From: Helicoverpa zea
Taxonomy: Eukaryota > Arthropoda > Insecta > Lepidoptera > Noctuidae
Assembly (NCBI RefSeq): GCF_022581195.2
Contig: NC_061472.1
Location: forward strand, 3,782,001-3,846,000
Length of the DNA: 64,000 nucleotides
Direction of reading: 5' to 3'
Shown here: in pieces, positions 25,601 through 34,400 of the stretch
Layout of the letters: each line of letters starts with the position of its first letter
Position numbering within the stretch: the stretch's first letter is position 1
Position numbers and translations under genes: made by a program
The notes under the pieces: model-generated
Told to the model about the DNA's origin: nothing
What the model saw: only the letters and a program-made list of their open reading frames with translations
Database searches by the model: none

Positions 25601-25827
25601 ACAAGGTTCACACCCCACAGGGTTCGTACAACTCCTCACAAAAGTTCAATATTCACCTGATTATCAATCCTAGCCAAACAGGCTTCCAAATGGCACTGCC
25701 ACTCAATCGCCCGCAGGTACAGCAGATGCCAACGACGTTCAAGCGCACGAGCCGCGTCTCCTCCGCCGCAGAGCCTCACCACCGAGCTCACGATCCGACC
25801 GTGGCATTCCACGTCGCGTTGTAATAC
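18681..25827 (-). CDS. Klarsicht/nesprin-like gene, nine exons, 5' partial (span)
   Basis: Nine exons joined in phase give 1009 codons plus stop (3030 nt): 25657-25827, 23735-23890, 23073-23247, 22043-22617, 21616-21759, 21079-21315, 20420-20655, 19749-20124 and 18681-19640. All eight introns are GT-AG. The first exon carries a spectrin-repeat-like helix pair with conserved Trp residues (ERRWHLLYLRAIEWQCHLE). The middle is acidic and Ser/Lys/Arg-rich and probably disordered. The last 19 residues form a hydrophobic tail anchor. Spectrin-like repeats followed by a charged region and a C-terminal membrane segment are typical of outer-nuclear-membrane LINC proteins (Klarsicht, nesprins), which connect nuclei or cargo to microtubule motors and actin. 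The usual KASH end with a Pro-rich tip is not seen. More 5' exons are expected at higher coordinates. Exon structure is strong; family name is moderate. Confidence 0.75.
19749..20124 (-). CDS. Exon 8: predicted coiled segment ending WDFYQ
   Basis: One base plus 125 codons, acceptor TTATCCCAACAG and donor GTTAGT. It includes an acidic DSDEELIKQQLATIAHLRKS helix, a Pro/Arg-rich stretch, an FIALSLGDPSRLWDLS segment and the end SEQAWDFYQ. Ending in phase 0, it can join either exon 9 or, in phase at least, the candidate exon at 16832-16928. Confidence 0.8.
20420..20655 (-). CDS. Exon 7: basic WLRRKRLKLRR segment
   Basis: 78 codons plus two bases, acceptor TTCTATCACCAG and donor GTAAAA. It contains a Cys-bearing ACTSCVEAGDKHGWLRRKRLK motif, a dense basic patch that could be a nuclear-envelope, lipid or motor-docking site, and then an acidic/basic mix. 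The split Arg codon is completed by exon 8. Confidence 0.78.
20656..21078 (-). other. Intron 6
   Basis: 423-bp GT-AG intron, AT-rich, with no recognisable insert. The neighbouring introns at 20125-20419, 21316-21615, 21760-22042 and 19641-19748 are shorter and equally plain. Confidence 0.7.
21079..21315 (-). CDS. Exon 6: basic start, Ser/Ala-rich body
   Basis: 79 codons, phase 0, acceptor CTCTCGCTTTAG and donor GTATGG. It starts with a basic TLRKKR stretch and continues Ser/Ala-rich, with a conserved-looking MSHNMSISESALNTL segment. The G+C content contrasts with the introns on both sides. Confidence 0.75.
21616..21759 (-). CDS. Exon 5: Ser/Thr-rich segment
   Basis: 48 codons, phase 0, acceptor TTATATTTCAG and donor GTAAAA. 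It encodes a Ser/Thr/Glu-rich stretch without any fold that I can see, and is probably a phosphorylated linker. Confidence 0.75.
22043..22617 (-). CDS. Exon 4: long polar region
   Basis: 575 bp: two bases finishing the split Gly codon, then 191 codons ending in phase 0 at donor GTTAGT. The acceptor is TTTCTTCCACAG. The protein is rich in Lys, Ser and Glu with an acidic EEEWTYVGGAKIG segment and a helical stretch (DIVRLVNQAEELVQKQAL). It is likely a disordered region with short docking motifs. Confidence 0.8.
22618..23072 (-). other. Intron 3
   Basis: 455-bp GT-AG intron. A possible alternative acceptor (AACAAG, before 22662) keeps the frame open, but the site used in this model at 22618-22620 has the better pyrimidine tract. 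Confidence 0.65.
23073..23247 (-). CDS. Exon 3: linker with GFGSDCESE motif
   Basis: 58 codons plus one base, acceptor TTTCTTTCAG and donor GTAATT. The split glycine codon is completed by the next exon, which supports the join. It contains TWRGFGSDCESELE and is otherwise polar. Although short, its strong acceptor, high G+C content and phase fit place it firmly in the gene. Confidence 0.78.
23248..23734 (-). other. Intron 2
   Basis: 487-bp GT-AG intron. It holds a short GAA/AGA-type simple repeat at about 23620-23637 and nothing else recognised. Confidence 0.65.
23735..23890 (-). CDS. Exon 2: acidic then basic linker
   Basis: 52 codons, phase 0 on both ends, acceptor ATTATTCCAG and donor GTTAGA. 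It opens with GCLS and an acidic SDSDDEP stretch, then becomes Lys/Arg/Ser-rich with likely phosphorylation sites. No globular domain is visible. Confidence 0.75.
23891..25656 (-). other. Intron 1 (longest recognised)
   Basis: 1766-bp GT-AG intron. It contains a pair of CACGTG E-boxes near 24.86 kb, listed separately, and a C-rich stretch around 25000-25250 without an exon signature. Confidence 0.65.
24859..24888. promoter_or_regulatory. Paired CACGTG E-boxes in intron 1
   Basis: Two perfect palindromic E-boxes, CACGTG at 24859-24864 and 24883-24888, are spaced 24 bases start to start. They lie shortly downstream of an ATGGCGG (YY1-like) site at about 24804. Such pairs bind bHLH factors of the Myc/MITF or clock type. 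Binding is inference. Confidence 0.3.
25657..25827 (-). CDS. Exon 1 of the recognised set: spectrin-like repeat
   Basis: 57 codons in phase 0 on both sides, acceptor CTATCTCCCCCAG and donor GTGAAT. The encoded VLQRDVECHGRIVSSVV...RRWHLLYLRAIEWQC pattern has the two-Trp, helix-turn-helix spacing of a nesprin/Klarsicht spectrin repeat. This is the most diagnostic part of the gene. Because the frame is also open upstream to an ATG at 25968, this may be either an internal exon or the 3' part of an alternative first exon. Confidence 0.8.
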
Positions 25828-25968
25828 CTGGGGGAGATAGACATACATGTGATAAGTATAGTGTTCCAAAGGAGGGTTGACGTCTAGAAGGCCTTGTGGA
25901 ACTAGGTGTGGATTTGCAGCATGATTAGAACGAATTTTCGAGGCATAAAGTTCTAAATATGTACTCAT
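25828..25968 (-). CDS. Possible alternative N-terminus continuous with exon 1
   Basis: The reading frame of exon 1 stays open upstream through its acceptor for 47 codons to an ATG at 25968. A transcript starting in the CpG-bearing patch near 26.4-26.5 kb could therefore begin here and make a short isoform without further spectrin repeats. The good acceptor at 25828-25830 argues that the main form splices here instead. Confidence 0.25.
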
Positions 25969-28023
25969 ATTTTCAAGTATTTAGACAAGTAGATGCTTAT
26001 GGCTCAATATAGGGAATATATACGCTGATTAGGTGCGCCTACGTTCAAAGTTGCGTCAACGTGAGTTGCAGCTATATTTTCAAGTACCGTCACTACTAAC
26101 CATGAAAGAGAGATCACTATAGCTGATATCACACAAACAGTTTTAGGTTAACAAAATGACAAAACATAAAAACCTTTTAACAAACACAATGCAGGTATCG
26201 ATACTCATCAAAACAAGAATGCGGATCTCATAACAAACAAGATCATAGTTTCCGATTCGAAATACGTTGCGTAACACAGAACCAATACTATAAAGGAGCC
26301 GGCCCTAGCCTTTACATTCAAAGAAAAATAAACAAAAACTATCAAAGTTTACACAATAAAAGATGGCGGTGCGAGAGCGAACACCGACCAATCAAAATTA
26401 ACAATAGCCGTTGACACAATAAGTCAGAGCCATTTAGTTGGAAAAAATAAAATTGAAAATCGAACAATGAGCGGAACGTGCTCTGGTAGTCGCGCACGCG
26501 CATCTGACTATGGCAGCCGATATTACGGTATTTATCAACAAAGAAAATTTCGTTGAGAAAGATGAATTCCTGATTTGAATTATAGAATTTTCCTGTTTTG
26601 CAATTCTTTGTCCAGTTCCTATAACAAATTCCAGGTATACGAAATGAGTTCTAGGTAGAACTTGTTTTCATTCGGTCTTAAAAAGCGTGAAATCAAACTG
26701 CGCCTGTCACGTCCTGATCGTATTTGTCACCATTATTCAGCACTTACTAAGAGGGAGCTAAAAGACTAGTACTCAAAGCACGAGGCAAAATAAATCGTAA
26801 ACCATGTTCAAGTCGACTAACATCACTATGCAGAATTATAACTAAATATTCCGACAATCCGAGTTACGATCTTCGAGCGTACTATCATCACAGATACCGT
26901 CAAACCGACTTCATTGGCCTATCTAGGAGTAAAAGATGACATCACAAGACATGTCGACGGCCAGTAACAGTTTCTTAGTGAGATGAACGACCATAGATTG
27001 GATCAGTTCTGTTACAAACTCGCGAAGGGATACCATGTTTGGCGGTATCTTGGGACATGGCTGGCTTAAGAGGTGTAAGAAATATTTACTATCAGATGCG
27101 GTGGGAGATTTCTCAGTTCTGGGTATTACGACTTTGCTTAATGAGAGGCGTTTGATGGTGCTGTGATTGTACTTGCTACTTGCAGAAGTATGAAAAGATA
27201 AGACGAAAGTGCCTTGTTCATAACTTAAACTTGTACTAAAGTGGGCCTAACTACACGAGTCATTGCTGGCTCTGCTAGCGTTGCATCCCATATAAATTAC
27301 AACTAGATGGATGCACCGATTACATACCAAATTACAAATTTATCGAGATCGTTGGAAGTCGTTCCGATGCCGATTGCTTGGGAAAACGATACGGAATAGG
27401 AATGGGAAAGTTTACTATTAGAACCGACAGTTGCTTAATACGAGTTAGACATAATTTGATTTGAAGTTTAGTAGGTTCCTTGGTATGTATGTTTAGGTTT
27501 GAAGCCCCAAGCCCTATGGGTCACAACGCCGGTAAAAAAAAACTACATAAAATTAAAAGATTTATGGTGTATTCTGGAGCCGTTTATAAGTTATATTGGG
27601 GTCACAGATACAACATTTTTAGTGGGAGAAAATTTTATAGCTATATCGTAACTATCCATAAACTTTATTATTCGATAACTTTTATTAAGTTTTGATAACC
27701 AGGTGAGAAACGAATAGGTACTACCAATATCGCCCACAGGTAAACATATTATTAGTTTATTAACTGAAGATGAAAATGTAATATTTATTTTCACACGCAA
27801 TATATTGTAAGTAGGAGAGTGTAATCATATTTTTTTGTGGTCTTTATGTGGGAAAACGGGTTATACAAATGAGTTTCATTGATGTATCAACTGTTTTAAT
27901 ATTATTGTTGTTAAATATTAACATATAAAATGAGATAATATAGAAGTTATATAACACATATAACTTCTATAGGACAATTTATTTGTAAAAGTAATCATTT
28001 TCATCGCAAGAGAACATGACCGT
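25969..28023. other. Non-coding sequence with a promoter-like patch
   Basis: Mostly AT-rich. At about 26360-26530 there is a G+C-richer patch with an AAGATGGCGG YY1-type site and a CCAAT motif, placed suitably for a promoter of a short minus-strand isoform. Bases 28019-28023 (ACCGT) are the BEL target duplication. Confidence 0.4.
27939..27971. repeat. Perfect inverted repeat, 14-bp arms and 5-base loop
   Basis: Arm TATAGAAGTTATAT (27939-27952) and its exact complement (27958-27971) flank AACAC. It lies about 50 bases from the BEL insertion. AT-rich hairpins of this size are common, so function is unknown. Confidence 0.6.
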
Positions 28024-28294
28024 TGTACGATGTGTTACGTCGCACAGACAGTAGAGTAGTAGTTAGGTAGAGTATTGGAGTGCAATCAGAAGAAGTTATA
28101 GTTTAAGTTCACTGTTTATTCTTATCAAAGTTACAAGTTTTAGTAAAGTAAAGTGGATCACACGCGACGTCAGTATCGGCCGGTGTACTCTTTCGCACTC
28201 GCCGCTAATCGACCTCAATTAACGTAAGGTGCCGAATTAGCGAAATAAGTAGAAATAACAAAATAATACAAATGTACGGACATGTAACCGTACA
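28024..28294 (-). repeat. 3' LTR of the BEL element
   Basis: 271 bp, base-for-base identical to the other LTR. A polyadenylation hexamer AATAAA (minus strand, 28115-28120) lies near its middle. Confidence 0.95.
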
Positions 28295-28306
28295 TACTCT
28301 TAACCC
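28295..28306 (-). other. Weak polypurine tract of the BEL element
   Basis: Next to the 3' LTR the minus strand reads GGGTTAAGAGTA, purine-biased but interrupted by T. It occupies the plus-strand priming position, but is a poor polypurine tract. Confidence 0.4.
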
Positions 28307-28406
28307 GAAAAGAAAGAAAAAAATAAACAAGAAAAAAGAAGTCATCGTGATATCCACTTTTAACAACAAAATTAAAAGAATTGGTAAAATTAACAAATAT
28401 GGAACA

Positions 28407-31400
28407 TTATTCGAAGTTAAATTCCAGCTTCGGTTCCCGGCGTAGACTAGGGCGTGCGTAGTCGCCGCGACCTGGCGCTCCCGACGCCGAGGGTGCCAGC
28501 TGGCCGTTTCGCCCCCCGGACCTCTCTGGTGGGGCTGGAGTAGAACGTTGGGTCCCTGGTACCACATCCTCGTAATGACGTTCCTTACTTGGCGTACCCT
28601 TAGTACGGAACCAGCGTTTTTTTACGGCCCATATGATGCCAGCTGTTATTGCCATGGCCAAACCCAAATAACAAATGACATACTGGTGTACATCATGGGA
28701 CGAGATGTTGGTTGGAAGTATTTGTTCTTGCTTAATGTTCTGTATGTCTTTATCGATCTTGTTAATAGAGTCATCCTTCATAATTTCTATTTTATATGCC
28801 GGTCGTGAGCTAATAATGCGGTTTAGAGACATATTTAAAGATGGTATCTTCAGGTCAGTTTCTACTCTGGCTTGGCTGTCATAGTTGTTGTGGGAGTAGA
28901 TAGTTAAGTCCTTAGTTTGAATAAGACATCCTGCGCCTAAGGACACAATTGATGACGCATTGATAACAACTGTCTGAACGTCGCTCGCACATACGGTTCG
29001 AAATGTGCATACATCGCAGCAAATCGCCAGCCAGGTGTTTATTGTATGTAACTCGATCCAATCGTTATCGCATTGTGTTTTCTTTCCAGTACAAGGCGAG
29101 GTCGTTTGATGACCTATTAACTTTGCTTCACATGGCGCATTTTGATTTTGTAAATTGTAAACAGGCAAATTAAGGATGCAAACGAAGTTATCGTGATTGC
29201 GTTGAATGCAGTTATCCATCTCTTTGTCATTTAAGCTAGCGTAGGTATTTTTCTCCAGATTTACAGCGATAAATTTGGATGACACCTCAGCTAACATTTC
29301 CTCTTCAGTATCTGCAGTTTTCATTGGCAGAGGCATGACATGGTATATCATAAACTCTTCATTTCTAGCCAAGGGAATATGAATTTCGAACATGAAAAAG
29401 CTATCTGTAATTCGGGCTCGCACGTACAGTAATTTGTATAAGTCTCTGATGTCACTTTGCGTATCTTGTATTGGCAATGTTAACGTTTTAGGTAGTCTTG
29501 CAGATATCTTATCTAGTTGTTCACTTAATTTCACCGGTGTAAGTAGTTGTACATTCATATGTCCTTTATAAATTTCGACCAGGCTGTCGTAGAGCATGTC
29601 TTGGATGTTTCTCAAGTTTGTGAGTAACAAATACGCTGTAAGTGACGCTGAAGTTAAAAAACTCGTTGCCATAGACATCTCGATTCCAGATTCGATACTC
29701 GCTAATCTCAAGTCAGTGTGCTTCATGAAATTGTTTATGGCAGCAAATTGTCGGTTGATGTTGACTTCGTTTCTTCTTAAAATGTTGTTTTCCAGTTCTA
29801 TAATAGAAGTCTGGTTTTTTATTAGTTCCAACAAGTGGGCTTCGTTCTTTTTTACCGCGTGAATATCGGTTTGATATTGATCTGCAAAACGCTGATCAAG
29901 AATACCAAATAGGTTGTTCGCCACATAACCCACTCCATCGATCAAACCGCGTTTGTTTCGACCAGCAAGTTGTTTGTGTGGAGCAAGCAGAATGTTGTTG
30001 TAGTAGTTGAAGATCTCTAGTTCATGCGAAAGTTGTCCAAGTGTGGGTTTACAGTACCGTGGGTCCAATCTATCGCATAGTCCCGATAGTCCTTGCAGGT
30101 AGGTTTGCAGCTTCTCAACTCCGCTCCAGTAAGTTGTGAGGTTATAATACATCAAAAGTCTCCATTCATCATGTATCAACTGTGCCTTTCCAACCGTTTC
30201 ATAATATAAAGGACGATTTCTTCCAAGGTTGGCAACTTGAACGTTATTTCCTGAGTCTTCTACGGTCAAACCGTTTGTACTCATAAGCAGAACAAATAGT
30301 GTAAGAAGTGTTGTAAACATGGTGAAACCTTTACTCTTTCCAGTTTGATACTGCCTTGCTTTAGGTTTTGTTGTATAGTTGGCCTGAATCGCGCCTCGAT
30401 TTGCTGAATCGTCTATTTGCTTGTTGTCACGTTCAATCGGTAGTACTGATAGTTTCGTAATTGGTCGCTTGATTATGCCAGCTTGCGTTTTAATAGCTGT
30501 GACTCGCACACGTTCATCACTTCCAGGATAAACTTCAATCACCCGACCCATGGCCCACTTCCCAGGGGGAATATTGTTGTCTCTTATTAAAACGATATCT
30601 CCATTTTTTATGTTCGGGGTAGCTTTCCTCCATTTGCTACGAGTTTGCAGTGTAGTTAGATAGTCATTTGACCAGGTTCTCCAAAAACTCTGGAACATGT
30701 GTTCAGTTAGTTGCCATCTCTTTCTTATGTTAAGATACCGGTCATCTTCATAGTCTGATATCGGAAGTGTAAGCGTAGGGCTGCCAGTAAGAAAGTGGCC
30801 AGGTGTTAGGTAATGATAAAATTCGTCGGGGTCTTCAGTGAGCGGACATAATGGCCGTGAGTTCATGCAAGCCTCTATTTTAGCTAGCAGGGTAGTAAAC
30901 TCTTCGAAGGTGAGTTTCTGCTCACCTAGAACACGGCGAAGATGATGCTTCATCGACCGCACCGCTGCTTCCCATAGACCCCCGGCGGTCGGCCAGGCGG
31001 GTGCGTTGAACTGCCACTCCACCTTCATTTTACTCACTTCACTAAATAACTCAGGAGAAAGTTCCTTTAGAAAATATTCAAACTCTCTATTCAGCATTCG
31101 GGAAGCTCCTTTGAAGTTAGTGCCGCAGTCAGAGTACATTACTTGTGGTGTCCCGCGTCTTGAACACATTCTCTGAAAGGCCATCATAAAAGCCTCTGTA
31201 CTTAAATCTGACACAAGCTCGATGTGAACGGCTTTTGTCGCCATGCACACAAAAATAGCAATATAGCCCTTGGAGGTTTTCACTCCTCTCCCTTTGTTTA
31301 GTTTAACATCCACGTGACCTGTGAAGTCGATCCCGCAGTGTGTAAATGGCCGTGACGGTTTGACCCGCTGTGGTGGAAGATCCGCCATGAGTTGGTGGTT

Positions 31401-34400
31401 TTCGATGGACCGGAACCGGTGACAGCGAATACACTTGCGAATCTCAGTTTTGACGACTCTGTTACCACCTATTATCCAAAATCGTTGGCGGATATAAGCG
31501 AGGGTGAGTCGAGCGCCTCCGTGAAGTGTGGCGGCATGAGCTTGCGAGATAATCAGTAGTGTTAGTCTGCCCGTCTTCGAAAGTATTGCAGGGTTCTTTA
31601 CGCCCGCAGGTAAATTAGTTTTATTCAATCGACCGCCAACCCGCATAACGCCATCCTCGTCTAGGTATGGGTTCAGTTTGCAAAGTGGGCTCTTGTTAGG
31701 TAATAATTGATTTTTTGATAACAATTCGTATTCCGTTTCAAAGTCATATCTCTGGACCTTCTGCGTTATTAAATTCATAGCGATAAATAATTCATTCGGT
31801 TTCAAGTAACACGGTGACAACATATGTGATTCGGTGTCATTTTTCTTCGTTGTTTGTTTGCTAATCCGTGCGTTTTTGCAGAATCGTAGAATCCAAGCGA
31901 TAGTTCGTTGTACTACAGTTAAAGAACTATGTTTCTGTAATAATTCATTTATTATGTCGTTCGATTGTTTAAGGGCTGTCGCTACTTGTTTTTCCTCAAT
32001 TTTTGTTGTAAAGCATTTCACTGTTTGCTCGATGTTAGTTTCAACTTGGAAAGTTTTCAGCACTTCGGGCCCCGTAAACCATAAAGAAAAGTTGAGTAGC
32101 TTACTTGGGTATAGGCCCCTAGTGGCGCAATCTGCGGGATTGTTTTTAGATTCTATGTATAACCAATGTGAAGCTGGTATCACCTTCCGAATAGTCAATA
32201 CTCTATTTTCAACGTACTTTTCATATTTAGATGGTTCTCCTTGCAGCCATGCCAGTACTACTTGAGAATCAGACCAAGCCCATGTCGTTACGCTTGTGCC
32301 TTTAAGTGCTTTAGTCACCTTGTCTATAAGTTTGGATAGTAGTAGCGCACCGCAGAGCTCAAGTCGAGGTAGCGACAACTTTTGTGTGAGTGGTGCAACC
32401 CTAGTCTTTGCCGTCAGCAATGTGACACGCGGTTGTCCACACTCGGTCATTGTACGAGCGTATACAACGCAAGCGAAAGCTTTTTCGCTGGCGTCACAAA
32501 ATCCAAATAAATCGATTTTGTTATTATGACTACCGATCCATCTATTAAGTTGTATATTTTTTATCTCAGGTAGTTCATTTTTCAGCTTCATCCATTGAGT
32601 CTGTATGTCAACAGGCAAGGTATCATCCCAGTCTAGTTTTTCTGTCCATACACGTTGAAAGATAAGTTTTGATAAAATAGTTATCGGTGCAAGAAACCCC
32701 ATAGGATCGTAGAGTTGAGATATTTGTGAAAGCAAAATTCGTTTCGTCAACGGTTTCTTGCTATTTTCAGCTATTTTCCAGTTAAAAGTGAAAGTATCTG
32801 CGTTCGGATTCCAGCCTAATCCCAGCGTTTTCATGGAATCTTCCTGCTTAAAGTTGAAAGTAGTTTTCAAAATTTTGTCCTCACTTAGATGTTCCAATAA
32901 TTCAGAGTTGTTACTGGTCCACTTACGTAGATTCATTCCTCCTGCCTCTAGGAGTTTTATAAGTTCAGCTTGAAGGTATTTTGCTGCTTTAAGCGAATTA
33001 TGACCGCTAACGAGGTCATCGGCGTACAGCTCATTTTCCAGAATATTTGCTGCCTCAGGATAATTGTGTCGCTCATCAATTGCAAGTTGTTTTAGCGTTC
33101 GCATCGCTAGCCACGGCGCGCATTTTGTACCATATGTTACAGTACATAGAGCATATTCTTGTAACATGTGATCAGCTGACGTGCGCCATATGATCTTCTG
33201 AAGGTTTTGTTGTTCTTCATGAAGCCAGATGCATCTGAACATCTTCTCGACGTCTGCCGTGAAGACATATTGATACGTTCGCCATTTAAGTATTAAGTCT
33301 TGAATGTCCTTTTGTAGGTTAGGTCCTTTTTCCATCAGACTGTTTAAACTTTTTCCACTTGAAGTCACCTGAGCACCATTAAACACAACTCTCAATTTCG
33401 TGGTGCTAGAGTTCTCATTGAGTACGGGATGATGCGGGAAGAAATTTTCATTGTTATTGTTTTCTGACGTAACTCGACTCGCCGTTAGTCTCATATGTTG
33501 TAATTGCAAATATTCGTTCATAAAGTTTTTGTAGCTGCGTGATAAGTTTTCATTTTTATTCAACCGTTTCTCTAATTGTAAAAACTGAGAAATTGCGGTA
33601 GGTTTTGAGTTTCCTAGCTGTTGTTCGTAATTTTGCATCATAGGCATTTTGACGACGTATTTCCCATCGGGAGCTCTTCTAGTAGTCTCTTGATAGAAGA
33701 TTTCACACTTATCCTCTGGGCTAATATCTGCAGAGCTTACGGTTATATCTTCACTGTCCCAGTATCTTGACAGATCAGTGGTATCTATCAGAGCTACGTG
33801 GCAGTGAAATGTTTCGAGTTTTCCACACAATATCCAGCCTAAGTGAGTATGTTGTGCTGTTGGAGAGCCTTGATTCCCTTTCAGCACACCGTCTAGGATT
33901 ACTTCGGAATAAACCTCTGCCCCCAGCAGCAGGTCGACGGAGCTTGACCTATTAAAGTCCGGGTCAGCCAGCTTTAAGTTTTGGAGGTGAGTCCAGTTAG
34001 TTTTATTAAAGGTGTTGTTAGGAAGTTTGTTTGTAATTTTCTGTAGAACTAGAGCCTGAGCTTCAAACTTGAAATCGGAGTGAATGGATTGACAGTCCAA
34101 ATTGACCAGTCCCCTGCAATTTCCAGCAGCTGACCCTATTCCAGAGACAGTGGCGTTTAGTTTTGTTCTCGGCAGTCGTAACAGTTGGGCAGCGTTTTCA
34201 GTCATTAAGTTCACTTGCGCTCCCTGATCCAGAAGCGCGCGCATCGTGACGTAAGTCCCGTCAACAGCTTTTATTTTGACCTGAACAGTAGTTAAAAGAA
34301 CTTCAATGTCATTCGTCGATAAGTGATGAGCTTGTTGAGTTGATGTGGAAGGTCGAGGCTGGATATCATTCCCTGTAAATTGTCTAGAAGTTTCAGTGTT

